NCBI GenBank assembly: GCA_021201655.1
Contig: JAJQEL010000114.1
Coordinates: 1 to 49,386, forward strand
Direction: 5' to 3'
Length of the DNA: 49,386 nt
Source of the DNA: Erysipelotrichaceae bacterium
GTDB taxonomy: Bacteria; Bacillota_I; Bacilli_A; Erysipelotrichales; Coprobacillaceae
The position numbers and the translations under genes are program-made. Below, one piece after another: positions 1 to 7,813 of this stretch (within the stretch, counting starts at the first letter, position 1; each line of letters opens with the position of its first letter). The notes under the pieces were generated by a model. It searched no databases, had not been told where the DNA came from, and saw only the letters and a list, made by a program, of their open reading frames with translations.

Positions 1-112
1 GGAATAGCAAATCATTTTAATTATTTAAATTGTCTACTTGACAAAATCACTTCATCAACCTATTTTTTATAAAATATTTCAATTGTTTAATCCATCAAAT
101 TTAAGCAAAACT

Positions 113-138
113 AAAAAACGCATTGATATAATCAATGC
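113..138 (-). terminator. Rho-independent terminator of the ribU / PPOX-ferredoxin operon
   Basis: Perfect 8-bp stem GCATTGAT / ATCAATGC with a 3-base loop (120-138), followed on the minus strand by a run of T (113-119). It sits directly after the stop codon of the PPOX-ferredoxin gene. Confidence 0.85.
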
Positions 139-141
139 TAT

Positions 142-741
142 TTAAAATCTTTTTGCAATCGTTTGTTTTGGACATATCTCTGCACATCTACCACAATGTA
201 AACAATGACTTTGATCAATTACTACTGGCTTTTTAGATATATCTATACATTTTTGTGGACAAACAGAATAACAAAGCTTACATCCAATACAATCTTTACC
301 TACAAAATAGCCATTGATCTTTTGTGATGTATCGCCTATCACGATGTTATCTCTTGTTATATGTGATGGATCACTGATATCAAAATATTCTCCAGTTGCT
401 TCATATAATCTAAATACCTGTAAAGCTTTTCTAGTATCATTTGGATATATTTCTTTCATATATTCGTTTTTATCAAACATTTCATCTAATTTTTCATATC
501 CAATATTTTCAATATATCCTCTTAAAGTTATTGAAATCTTATTTTTAGTAGCTGATAAAGATATATATTTTTGTTCCATAAGTTGTTTATAAAATTCTTT
601 ACCTTTAGCAGTTAGAAAATAGACACCATGATCATCATAAAGCATCATATCAATAACTCTTGTAACTGGTTTGTTTTCATTGTCTACAGTAGCAATAACT
701 GTTGAATGGATGTCATTAACTAATATATCTAAATAATTCAT
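142..741 (-). CDS. PPOX-fold flavoprotein fused to a 2[4Fe-4S] ferredoxin domain
   Basis: 199 residues. Residues 1-140 look like a pyridoxamine 5'-phosphate oxidase-like (PPOX, FMN-binding split barrel) domain, including the opening ATVDNENKPVTRVID. The C-terminus is a bacterial ferredoxin domain with two clusters of cysteines (C151, C154, C157, C161 and C180, C183, C186, C190), each CxxCxxCxxxC followed by P or I, the signature for two [4Fe-4S] centres. It probably shuttles electrons between ferredoxin-type clusters and FMN in the cytoplasm; the substrate is unknown. It starts 2 bases after ribU and so should be co-transcribed and placed under the same FMN riboswitch, which fits a flavin-dependent protein. 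Fusion of the two domains is known in gut Firmicutes. Confidence 0.85.
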   Translation of the reverse strand: MNYLDILVNDIHSTVIATVDNENKPVTRVIDMMLYDDHGVYFLTAKGKEFYKQLMEQKYISLSATKNKISITLRGYIENIGYEKLDEMFDKNEYMKEIYPNDTRKALQVFRLYEATGEYFDISDPSHITRDNIVIGDTSQKINGYFVGKDCIGCKLCYSVCPQKCIDISKKPVVIDQSHCLHCGRCAEICPKQTIAKRF

Positions 742-743
742 GA

Positions 744-1358
744 TTATAGTTTTCCTTTCAAAACGAATGATAATCTTTTATATACAAGCATAGTCACTAT
801 GCCAATCATAAGTCCTTTTATTAAATTAAATGGAATAGCATTATATAATACAATATCTAATTTAGAATTGATAAAAGGGATGAATGCACTAAATGATTGA
901 ATCAATTGATCAAGTGGCATAAATGTTTCAAAAAGTGGTAACAAGACAAAATAATTCATAATTGCTGCCATAATACTCATGGCTATGCTTCCCATAACAA
1001 TTGAAATCCAAGCTGTTGTTTTTGTCTTTTTAAATTTATATATTGACCCAGCAACAAATACAAAGCTTCCTCCCATCATAAAATTTGCAAATTCACCAAT
1101 ACCACCTGTAGAAGTTGTTGTTAATTGAAGTAAGTTTTTGATGAATTCAATCATCACACTTGCCATTGGTCCATAAGCAAAAGCAATGATTAAAGCAGGT
1201 AAATCTGATAAATCATATTTTGCGAATGATGGTGAAAAAGGTACTGGTAGTTCAATAAAAGCTAATACAAATGAAATAGCTGTGAAGGTAGCTACCATTG
1301 TTATTTTTCTTGTTGTTAAGTGACTATTTTTTGATATTTTTTGTGTATGAATTTCCAT
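744..1358 (-). CDS. ribU: Riboflavin ECF transporter substrate-binding protein RibU
   Basis: 204 residues, the usual length for an ECF S component, with about six hydrophobic segments. The N-terminal region carries the RibU-like pattern FIELPVPFSPSFAKYDLSDLPALIIAFAYGP (written here only to show the loop; key residues P, F, Y, D, L, P, A). It binds riboflavin at the membrane and works with the shared EcfA/A'/T module, which is encoded elsewhere. Identification is strengthened by an FMN riboswitch immediately upstream, the standard control of ribU in Firmicutes. The ribosome site AGGAG lies inside the 3' end of that riboswitch. Confidence 0.92.
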   Translation of the reverse strand: MEIHTQKISKNSHLTTRKITMVATFTAISFVLAFIELPVPFSPSFAKYDLSDLPALIIAFAYGPMASVMIEFIKNLLQLTTTSTGGIGEFANFMMGGSFVFVAGSIYKFKKTKTTAWISIVMGSIAMSIMAAIMNYFVLLPLFETFMPLDQLIQSFSAFIPFINSKLDIVLYNAIPFNLIKGLMIGIVTMLVYKRLSFVLKGKL

Positions 1359-1359
1359 A

Positions 1360-1464
1360 AATCTCCTTTCATCCAGACTATACTATTAGTAACGGAATCA
1401 CACCGTTTCGCTATTATTACAAACTCTACTGCCGCTCAGGAATTACACCTTGCACTGAAGAAGA
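1360..1464 (-). promoter_or_regulatory. FMN riboswitch (RFN element)
   Basis: On the minus strand the leader contains the conserved FMN aptamer blocks in order: GCAAGGTGTAATTCC, GAGCGGCAGTAGAG, ACGGTGTGATTCCGT, then AGTCTGGATGAAAGGAG. The last block contains the ribU ribosome site, and the 5' segment CTTCTTC can pair with GAAAGGAG to close stem P1. Ligand-bound P1 would hide the ribosome site, so translational repression by FMN is the likely mechanism. No separate terminator is seen between the aptamer and ribU. Confidence 0.93.
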
Positions 1465-1479
1465 ATAATAATGTTTTAA

Positions 1480-1875
1480 TTAAAATTCGTAAGGTGGATT
1501 ACCTGAAAAATCAGCGATGACACCATGTGCATCTTCTAAATAGAATACTTCAAAAATAGGATTTGTAGCTTCTCCATATTGACCTTTCACAATTGGATTT
1601 TGAATGCACATTTCTTTAGCTGTCATATTGTTTTCAAATACTGCTTTACCATGCAAACGAATCCAAGCATATTCTGGACTTGATACAGAAATTTCAATTT
1701 CTGCGTTTTCTTGCATATCTATATAAACTTCTTTTGTGTTGTTCGTACAGAACCATAACTTACCATCCATTTCTCCACTAAACATAAATGGACGACATTT
1801 AGCCTTTCCATCACGGCCTATGGTTGCTAAATACTGTACAGGGTTTGCATTTAAAAATTCTACTACTTTGTTCAT
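1480..1875 (-). CDS. PPOX-family (pyridoxamine 5'-phosphate oxidase-like) flavin-binding protein
   Basis: About 131 residues from the ATG at 1875. Two earlier in-frame ATG codons (1890, 1881) overlap or touch the GGAGG ribosome site, whereas the ATG at 1875 sits 8 bases after it. The sequence has the split-barrel hallmarks: NPVQYLATIGRDGKAKCRPF near the start, then KLWFCTNNTKEVY, then a central ISVSSPEYAWIRLHGKAVF strand. Single-domain proteins of this type bind FMN or F420 and often reduce small molecules; the substrate cannot be told. It lies between a regulated promoter and the FMN riboswitch. No terminator separates it from ribU, so its transcript may run into the riboswitch. Confidence 0.85.
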   Translation of the reverse strand: MNKVVEFLNANPVQYLATIGRDGKAKCRPFMFSGEMDGKLWFCTNNTKEVYIDMQENAEIEISVSSPEYAWIRLHGKAVFENNMTAKEMCIQNPIVKGQYGEATNPIFEVFYLEDAHGVIADFSGNPPYEF

Positions 1876-1896
1876 TTTCATTTCCTCCATTTTTTA

Positions 1897-1963
1897 TTGT
1901 TGTAATATTTCTTATTACAGCAAGAATATAACATCTGTTTGTTGTAATGTCAATTGTTACAAC
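1897..1963 (-). promoter_or_regulatory. Promoter with two flanking operator palindromes (PPOX gene)
   Basis: On the minus strand a near-perfect sigma-A promoter: TTGACA (1948-1953), 17-base spacer, TATATT (1925-1930). It is flanked by two inverted repeats that share TTGTAA/TTACAA half sites: GTTGTAA-N9-TTACAAC at 1941-1963, over the -35 box, and TTGTTGTAAT-N7-ATTACAGCAA at 1897-1923, downstream of the -10 box. This is the layout of a repressor pair. The adjacent HxlR gene is the obvious candidate regulator. Confidence 0.75.
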
Positions 1964-2002
1964 AAAGAATTTTAAAGATTTTTTTAAATAAAAAAGAAAC
2001 CA

Positions 2003-2329
2003 TTATTCAAATGATTTCTTATACTCATTACCCCATTGTTCCATTGATGCAATGACTGGTCGCATTGATTCACCTAAAGGACTTAAACTATATTCTACAC
2101 GTGGTGGTACCTCTGGATATGCTGTTCTTATGACAATACCGTCTTCTACCATAGATTTTAACGATTCCGTTAATACCTTTTGTGAAATACCAGCCAATGA
2201 ACGTCTTAATTCATTATAACGTTTAGTACCTGTCAACAAATCACGTAATATTAATAATTTCCATTTACTGCCAATAAGCTGTACTGTTGTAGCTACCGGA
2301 CATTCAGGTAAATCTTCTTTTTTAATCAT
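2003..2329 (-). CDS. HxlR-family winged-helix transcriptional regulator
   Basis: 108 residues from the ATG at 2329; a GTG three codons upstream is possible but lies inside the AGGTGAG ribosome site. The HxlR pattern is clear: an N-terminal cysteine (CPVATTVQLIGSKWKLLIL), then LLTGTKRYNELRRSLAGISQKVLTESLKSMVEDGIV as the recognition helix and wing. HxlR proteins bind DNA as dimers and several respond to electrophiles or redox state through the N-terminal cysteine. Its position between a PPOX gene and the divergent RiPP locus suggests it regulates one or both. The ligand is unknown. Confidence 0.9.
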   Translation of the reverse strand: MIKKEDLPECPVATTVQLIGSKWKLLILRDLLTGTKRYNELRRSLAGISQKVLTESLKSMVEDGIVIRTAYPEVPPRVEYSLSPLGESMRPVIASMEQWGNEYKKSFE

Positions 2330-2353
2330 ATGTCTCACCTTTTCTTCGAAAGA

Positions 2354-2382
2354 ATTATAATATATTTATCTTAAATTATCAA
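2354..2382 (-). promoter_or_regulatory. Promoter of the HxlR gene
   Basis: TTGATA (2377-2382), 17-base spacer, TATAAT (2354-2359), reading on the minus strand, about 25 bases before the start codon. Just upstream (about 2395-2411) is an AT-rich inverted repeat CTTAC-N6-GTAAC that could serve as an operator shared with the divergent RiPP genes. Confidence 0.75.
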
Positions 2383-2485
2383 GTTTTATCCAATTCTTAC
2401 AAAAAAGTAACTATACCACAAAAAAGTGCCTTCTTTACGGAACATTTTCTATATTGTAAGATAATTTCGAAAGGAGATGAGTCAA

Positions 2486-2644
2486 ATGAAATGGACAACA
2501 GATCAAGATTATAAAGTTACAACTAATGCAAATAATATCATGAAAAATGTTTATGCTTCAAGTTGTGGCAGTGCTTGTGGTGCAAGTGATGACGAAAAAG
2601 AAACACCAACAGCATGTGGTAGTGCCTGCGGTGCAGGAGAATAG
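2486..2644 (+). CDS. Small Cys-rich RiPP precursor peptide with ACGX repeats
   Basis: 52 residues, preceded by AAAGGAG nine bases before the ATG. The N-terminal leader (MKWTTDQDYKVTTNANNIMK) is followed by a core with two repeat pairs, SCGSACGAS (C27, C31) and ACGSACGAGE (C44, C48), joined by an acidic linker. Regular Ala-Cys-Gly-Xaa spacing next to a radical SAM/SPASM gene matches what I recall as the 'ACGX-repeat peptide' class of putative rSAM-modified peptides. The cysteines are the expected sites of modification (for example thioether links), but the chemistry and product are not known. A short ORF like this is easily missed. Confidence 0.8.
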   Translation: MKWTTDQDYKVTTNANNIMKNVYASSCGSACGASDDEKETPTACGSACGAGE

Positions 2645-2649
2645 TATTT

Positions 2650-2672
2650 GCTAGCTCTTTTATTGAGCTAGC
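2650..2672 (+). other. Intergenic hairpin between RiPP precursor and maturase
   Basis: Perfect 8-bp stem GCTAGCTC / GAGCTAGC with loop TTTTATT, in the 52-base gap between the peptide gene and the radical SAM gene. There is only a weak T tract after it, so it may be a partial terminator or an mRNA-stabilising hairpin that lets the peptide be made in excess over the enzyme. Confidence 0.7.
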
Positions 2673-2696
2673 TTCAAAGAAAGGAATGAGGACTAT

Positions 2697-3722
2697 ATGA
2701 AAGAATACTTTAGCTATCAATGGCATATTACAGATTATTGTGATCAAAGATGTAAGCATTGTTATATTTTTTCAGAAGAGAAAGATAAAAAATTATTAGA
2801 GACACCTTATGAACAAATTGTTTTTACATTAGATTCCATAGAAGATATGTGTCAAAAACAAAATAAGATTCCTTATATTTATCTAACAGGTGGTGATCCT
2901 ATTTTACATAGTCAATTTTGGGATATTATGCAATTGTTTAAAAATCATCATATTGCTTTTACTATTCTAGGAAATCCATTTCATTTAACCGATGAGGTTT
3001 GTTTGAGATTAAAGGAATATGGATGTCAAAAATATCAATTATCTTTAGATGGTTTAAGAGAAACTCATGATTATTTTAGAAAACCTGGATCATTTGATAT
3101 AACTTTAGAAAAAATTAAATGTTTAAAAAAAGCAGGCATTAAAGTAGCAATTATGTCCACAGTTTCTGGTACCAATATTCATGAAATACCAGATTTAATT
3201 GATCTGGTTGTTGAAAATAATGTGGATATCTTTGCATTTGGAAGATATTGTCCTACAATCTTAGAAAAAAGTACACATATAGATCCTTTAGAATATAGAG
3301 AATTATTAGATAAATGCTGGCATAAATTTGAAATATATCAGAATTGTCATACAAACTTTAATTTAAAAGATCATTTATGGACATTATATTTGTATGAAGA
3401 AGGTTTATTAAGAATTCCTGAAGGCTTAGATGAGAATACGATTTATGATGGATGTCATTGTGGTAGTCATCATATGACTATCTTACCTGATGGTAAAATT
3501 TATGCATGTCGTCGTATGGAAAGTGAAATAGGTAATATTCAGGAAAAATCATTATATGAATGGTTTCATGATAAGCAATATGATAAGTATCGACAGTATG
3601 ATAAATTTGAGAAGTGCCAAAAGTGTGAATTGTTACGATTTTGTCGAGGATGTCCAGCTGTAAGTTATGGATATAGTTATAATATGTATAGCAGTGATCC
3701 TCAATGTTGGAAGGAGGTTTAA
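2697..3722 (+). CDS. Radical SAM/SPASM peptide maturase (ACGX-type system)
   Basis: 341 residues with ribosome site GAGGA upstream. The radical SAM cluster motif CxxxCxxC is at C15, C19, C22 (CDQRCKHC), followed by YLTGGDP (the GGE-like motif). The C-terminus is a SPASM domain with C253, C255, C271, C307, C310, C316, C319 and C337, enough for two auxiliary [4Fe-4S] clusters. Enzymes of this build modify ribosomal peptides by radical chemistry. The adjacent Cys-rich peptide is the presumed substrate. It ends just before a sirtuin-like gene, so the locus reads peptide, maturase, sirtuin, nitroreductase, PPOX. No transporter or protease is present in the locus. Confidence 0.88.
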   Translation: MKEYFSYQWHITDYCDQRCKHCYIFSEEKDKKLLETPYEQIVFTLDSIEDMCQKQNKIPYIYLTGGDPILHSQFWDIMQLFKNHHIAFTILGNPFHLTDEVCLRLKEYGCQKYQLSLDGLRETHDYFRKPGSFDITLEKIKCLKKAGIKVAIMSTVSGTNIHEIPDLIDLVVENNVDIFAFGRYCPTILEKSTHIDPLEYRELLDKCWHKFEIYQNCHTNFNLKDHLWTLYLYEEGLLRIPEGLDENTIYDGCHCGSHHMTILPDGKIYACRRMESEIGNIQEKSLYEWFHDKQYDKYRQYDKFEKCQKCELLRFCRGCPAVSYGYSYNMYSSDPQCWKEV

Positions 3723-3724
3723 AT

Positions 3725-4613
3725 ATGGATGATTATAAGTTAAGAATTATTGAAGCAAAAAATATCATTAATGAAGCTGACTATATTGTCATAGGAGCAG
3801 GAGCCGGATTGTCAGAAGCTGCTGGATTTCATTATGGTGGTAAACGTTTTGATGATTATTTTAGTGATTTTAAAGAAAAATATGGTATCAGTGATATGTA
3901 TACAGGTAGTTTTTATCCTTTTAAAACTGAAGAAGAAAAATGGGCTTACTGGTCAAGAATGATTTAATGCAATACATATGATACAAAACCTTCAGTACTT
4001 TATCAAACATTACTCAATTTTGTAAAAGATAAAGAATACTTTGTGATAACGACAAATGCTGATAATCAATTTATCATTAATGGCTTTGATAAGGACAGAT
4101 ACTTTGAGACTCAGGGCAATTATATTTATATGCAATGTCAAAAAGGCTGTCATAAAAAAAGTCTACTACAACAAAGCACTTGTACAACATATGGTTTTAC
4201 AAACAAAAAATTGTCAAATACCTACACCATTAGTACAAAAATGCCCTGTATGTGGTGGAAAAATGGATGTTCATGTGCGTAAAGATCAATGCTTTATAGA
4301 AACAAAAGGCAGGGAACATTATCAAAATCAATACAAAAAATTTCTTAAAAAAGCATTAAAGCATAAAGTTGTTTTTTTAGAATTTGGTGTTGGTTTTAAT
4401 ACACCTGGTATTATTCGTTATCCTTTTGAACGAATGGTTTATCAACATAGAAATGCTAAACTTATTCGTTTTAATAAAGATTATGATTTTTGTATTGCAG
4501 GTAATGAAGACAATGTGATTAGCTTTAATGAAGATATATTAAAAACCTTAAATGAATTATCCAATGATATATTTGTAAAGGAGGAATCATCATGGATGCA
4601 AATGAATTACTAA
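3725..4613 (+). pseudogene. Sirtuin (Sir2, class-M-like) gene, broken by a nonsense codon and a frameshift
   Basis: The translated pieces match a Sir2-family protein over full length: NAD-binding IGAGAGLSEAAGFHYGG, then VITTNADNQF, a zinc-type CQKGCHKK and CPVCGGKM pair, and FLEFGVGFNTPGIIRYPF. The order resembles the SirTM class, which ADP-ribosylates lipoylated proteins in other Firmicutes; no macrodomain or lipoate ligase is nearby. Two lesions separate the pieces: TAA at 3965-3967, one base from a tyrosine codon TAT, and an extra A in the A7 run at 4154-4160. Dropping one A restores the frame into the zinc-binding half. The 3' end overlaps the nitroreductase start by 22 bases. Confidence 0.85.
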
Positions 4614-5164
4614 AATTGATAAAACAAAGAAGATCATATCGTCAATTTGAAAACAAACAAATAAGCGATGATGAACTAAGGATGATACTAGAAGCTGGAA
4701 TGTATGCTCCTAATGCAGGTGGCAGACAATCAACAATATTTCTAGTTACTCAAGATCATGAAATTAATGAAACTTTAGGTAAAATCAATCGCAGTGCTGC
4801 TCAAATTGTAGAAGGAAGATATGTCAATAAAGCACAACCAAGTATTATTGATAATCCTAAACTTAAAAGCGGATTTTATGGAGCACCAACTGTTATTACA
4901 TTATTAGCTCCTAAAAGATTTCTATATAGCGAAGCTGATTGTGCTGTTGCAGCTGAGAATATGTTACTTATGGCACATGCTTTAAGACTTGGTGGATGCA
5001 TGATTGCTAGAGCTGATGAAACAATGTCAAGTGAATATGGACAAGAATTACTATCAAAAAAAAGTATTGATGATCATTATAAAGGATTTTATCATATACT
5101 ATTAGGTTATCCTAAAGGAAATACATACGCTAAACCAAGAAAAGATCGTGTTTACTATGATTAA
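4592..5164 (+). CDS. Nitroreductase-family FMN oxidoreductase
   Basis: 190 residues, typical for the family. It opens with the FMN-phosphate motif IKQRRSYRQFENKQIS and continues with MYAPNAGGRQ and a C-terminal LLGYPKG segment. These proteins use FMN and NAD(P)H to reduce nitro groups, quinones or enones; in RiPP and other clusters some act as dehydrogenases. The start codon overlaps the end of the broken sirtuin and has AAGGAGG upstream, so translation is independent of the broken gene. Whether it acts on the nearby peptide is unknown. Confidence 0.9.
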   Translation: MDANELLKLIKQRRSYRQFENKQISDDELRMILEAGMYAPNAGGRQSTIFLVTQDHEINETLGKINRSAAQIVEGRYVNKAQPSIIDNPKLKSGFYGAPTVITLLAPKRFLYSEADCAVAAENMLLMAHALRLGGCMIARADETMSSEYGQELLSKKSIDDHYKGFYHILLGYPKGNTYAKPRKDRVYYD

Positions 5165-5195
5165 GCTTTTTAAACAAAAATAGGAGACTACTATC

Positions 5196-5648
5196 ATGAA
5201 AGAAAGTTTATTAAAAAATATTGATTTAAATGACGGTTTAGCTGTTACAAAAGCAATGCTTAAGGCTTATCCTATGCAATATATTGGTTTAATTGGTTTA
5301 GATGGCAAACCTAAAGTGAAAGCTTTTGAATTTAAGTTCGAAGATGAAGGAATACTCTACTTTGATACTATTAAAAATAAAGAAACGCATTTAGAATTAT
5401 TAAATAATCCTTATGTAGAAATAAGTGTAGCTGATAATGAAACAATGGATTGGATACGTATATCAGGTAAAGCAGAATTTGTGAATGATCAAAGAATTAA
5501 AGATAAACTATTTGAATCTAGTGCCATATTAAGGAAATATTATGGTGATTCTTCTAATCCTGATGTATTACCATTTTGTTTAAGAGAAGTGGTTGTTCAT
5601 TGTTCTAGTTTAGAAAAAGAAATTGGTTATCATGAATATCATTTATAG
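5196..5648 (+). CDS. PPOX-family flavin-binding protein (third in the island)
   Basis: 150 residues, start preceded by TAGGAG. The split-barrel pattern is visible: AYPMQYIGLIGLDGKPKVKAFEFKF, ILYFDTIKNKETHLEL, then ISVADNETMDWIRISGKAEF. It is a diverged relative of the protein at 1480-1875 with a longer N-terminus. It follows the nitroreductase by 31 bases and is probably the last gene of the RiPP-side operon. Function is not known beyond likely flavin binding. Confidence 0.82.
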   Translation: MKESLLKNIDLNDGLAVTKAMLKAYPMQYIGLIGLDGKPKVKAFEFKFEDEGILYFDTIKNKETHLELLNNPYVEISVADNETMDWIRISGKAEFVNDQRIKDKLFESSAILRKYYGDSSNPDVLPFCLREVVVHCSSLEKEIGYHEYHL

Positions 5649-5675
5649 AATTGTTCTTCATGCCAAGCAAAAACC

Positions 5676-7060
5676 TTATTTAAACAAATCATCAATAGTT
5701 AATAGAACTGCATGATCAATTTGAGCTTGTCGTTTTACTGCATCTGTATATCCTGATTTACTTACAAAATACAAATATTTCTCTTCGATATTAGGAAATG
5801 CTTTTGTTGCATTGACAAGATCAACATATTCCTCATAAGGCATCGGGTTGGATGTGAATTTACACTCCATAAAGATTGCCTTTTTACCATATCTATCAAT
5901 AGCCAAAATATCAACATCATCCTGTGCTTTGATACTTGGGTTATTACCCCACCATTTTCCTACAGAAAAAGGGATAAAGGGAAGTTTTCTACTCTTAGCT
6001 TGATAAATTAAATATTCTTTACATATTTCCTCAAACACTTCTCCCATTAAGTTTGAAATATCATTCATAATTTCAGTAGCAGCATCTTTTGGACCTAACA
6101 TTGCATAATAAGCATTATTCGTAAATTCATATCGAAACCAAAATCTTAAAAAATTATCCTTTATAACATAAATAGATTTTTTTGATTTATCATTTTCTCC
6201 ACATGGAACTCTTTTTTTAATGAGACGTAGTGTTTGAAGTATTACTAAATATTTAGATACTTTTGTTCGATCTTCATGTATATAATCTGCAATTTCAATA
6301 ATTCTGTTTTTACCATTTGCTATTGCAGATAGTATAGAATTATAGGTATTTGTTTCTCGTAATTCAGCTTTTAACAAGTTTTCTGGTTCTTCATATAAAT
6401 AAGAACCATTTCTAATAATTTTAGAAGCTATATTTTCTTCAATTGATTTATAAGAATCAAAAGCCTCTAAATATCTTGGAATACCACCTAAAATTCCATA
6501 AGCAATTAATTTATCTTCATTACTGTAGTTAGGAAAAAAAAGCGTACTTTCTAAATAGTCAAATGGTATTATTTCTAGTGTCGCAGTTTGACGATCATGT
6601 AATGGACTTTTTCTTCCCATAATCTCATTTTCCATAACACTGACAGAAGAACCACAAAGGACTAAAAAATATTTTTATTTTTCCAGCTATGGTCAATCGC
6701 ATGCTGTAAAAGTGATTTTACAGATGGATTTTCTTCAATAATATATGGAAATTCATCGATAATAAGGGCAACTCTATTCTGCACTTTATGTCCAATATAA
6801 GAAAAAGCATCTTCCCAGCTTCTAAATGAAAAAATAAATTGTTGTTCAAAATGAAGTTGTATTGTTTTTGAGAAGTCTTCTAAGTTTAAAGCATCATTTT
6901 TTTCACGTGCTGGAAAAAAGATTGCATTCTTATGTTTTGAAAATTCTTGAAGTAAAGTAGTTTTCCCTACTCTTCTTCGACCATACATCACTAGAAATTC
7001 AAACTTGTTACTTTCATATAATTCATTTAAATAGTTTAATTCTTCTACTCTTCCTAACAT
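5676..7060 (-). pseudogene. AAA ATPase with C-terminal DUF234 nuclease-like domain, frameshifted
   Basis: Two reading frames join into one protein of about 461 residues, the normal family length. The N-terminal part has Walker A MYGRRRVGKTTLL (about residues 25-37) and Walker B VALIIDEFPY (about 97-106). The second part has a winged-helix region and the DUF234-like ending with DVDILAIDRYGKKAIFMECKF, a PD-(D/E)xK-type motif. The break is at the A6 run 6664-6669 on the plus strand; one more A would give IFLVLCGSS and read through. Such ATPases are common accessory proteins of unknown role. It may be a true frameshift or a base-calling error. Confidence 0.82.
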
Positions 7061-7081
7061 ATAACTTTACCGTCCTTATTT

Positions 7082-7124
7082 GTATACTCATAAGTATTAT
7101 ACTCTAAAGTATACAAAATATCAA
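7082..7124 (-). promoter_or_regulatory. Promoter of the DUF234-type ATPase with inverted repeats
   Basis: TTGATA (7119-7124), 17-base spacer, TATAAT (7096-7101) on the minus strand. The same stretch holds GTATACT (7082-7088) and AGTATAC (about 7108-7114) as an inverted pair flanking the -10 box, a possible operator. Confidence 0.7.
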
Positions 7125-7546
7125 TCTGTAAATCATTCTTTATAACTTTATGATAAGAAAAACACATGTTCTTTACTATCAAATATTATTGAGCATTATT
7201 TCTTTCTCTTATCATATTTTATATATTTTTTATTTAAAAATAAAAAGTATCAAAAATGTATCAATATTTCAATAGCTTGTGTATCTTTTAGCCTATTTAT
7301 ATTTACCATTCCAAATAAAATAGTAGTCATATTATCATTTTTATATAATCATCCAACGTATGATGACTCTTTGCCTATTTTAATAGAACATCCTGATATT
7401 AGATAGAGTTATACAGATTGAATGATATAAAGCCTCTTGATGCCCACTATGCTTTGACGATATATAATATAGCAAGTGAATAATTACATCATATCAATTA
7501 TATGATATAATTATATCAACAAAAAGATACGAAAGGCTGTGATATT
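7125..7546. other. Intergenic region without a recognised gene
   Basis: Very AT-rich. No ORF with a ribosome site is visible. The right end holds the putative operator of the antitoxin gene: a perfect 16-base palindrome TGATATAATTATATCA at 7503-7518, preceded by ATATCA-N6-TGATAT. A 17-base element GTATCAAAAATGTATCA at 7249-7265 recurs with one change at 8207-8223 on the other side of the toxin-antitoxin genes. Confidence 0.6.
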
Positions 7547-7813
7547 ATGTATATTAAGGCATCGGCAACTTTAAGAAATGAATATTCTTCTATTTCAAAT
7601 TTAGCAAAGGAATATCAAGAACCTATCTATATTACTAAAAATGGAGAAGCCGACTTGGTAGTCATGGATATAGATTCTTTTGAAAGAAGAGAACAAATAT
7701 TAGAGTTAAGAGCAAAAGTTCTCCAAGCTGAAGAACAAAGAATTAATGGTGAAAAGACATTGAGTATATCTGAGGCTAGAGAAAAGTTGAAAGATCGTTT
7801 ATATGACATGTAA
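7547..7813 (+). CDS. Phd/YefM-type antitoxin
   Basis: 88 residues. The N-terminal half is typical of Phd/YefM DNA-binding antitoxins (SATLRNEYSSISNLAKEYQEPIYITKNGEADLVVMDIDSFER), the C-terminal half is a charged helix that would wrap the toxin. The palindrome at 7503-7518 just upstream is a good autoregulatory site. The stop overlaps the toxin start (ATG at 7803), the usual coupling. Its toxin partner is broken, so this is now probably an orphan antitoxin. Confidence 0.88.
   Translation: MYIKASATLRNEYSSISNLAKEYQEPIYITKNGEADLVVMDIDSFERREQILELRAKVLQAEEQRINGEKTLSISEAREKLKDRLYDM

Noticed and set aside
38-66. Plus-strand promoter-like TTGACA-N17-TATTTT
   Set aside because: The -10 box is poor and it leads only into the antisense of the PPOX-ferredoxin gene.
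2538-2759. 73-residue minus-strand ORF opposite the RiPP genes
   Set aside because: It is antisense to the ACGX peptide and the start of the radical SAM gene; no ribosome site, and His-rich content is an artefact of reading the Cys/Ala-Met region backwards.
3959-4160. Programmed frameshift or stop readthrough in the sirtuin gene
   Set aside because: It would need two separate recoding events without any stimulatory structure seen; plain decay is simpler.
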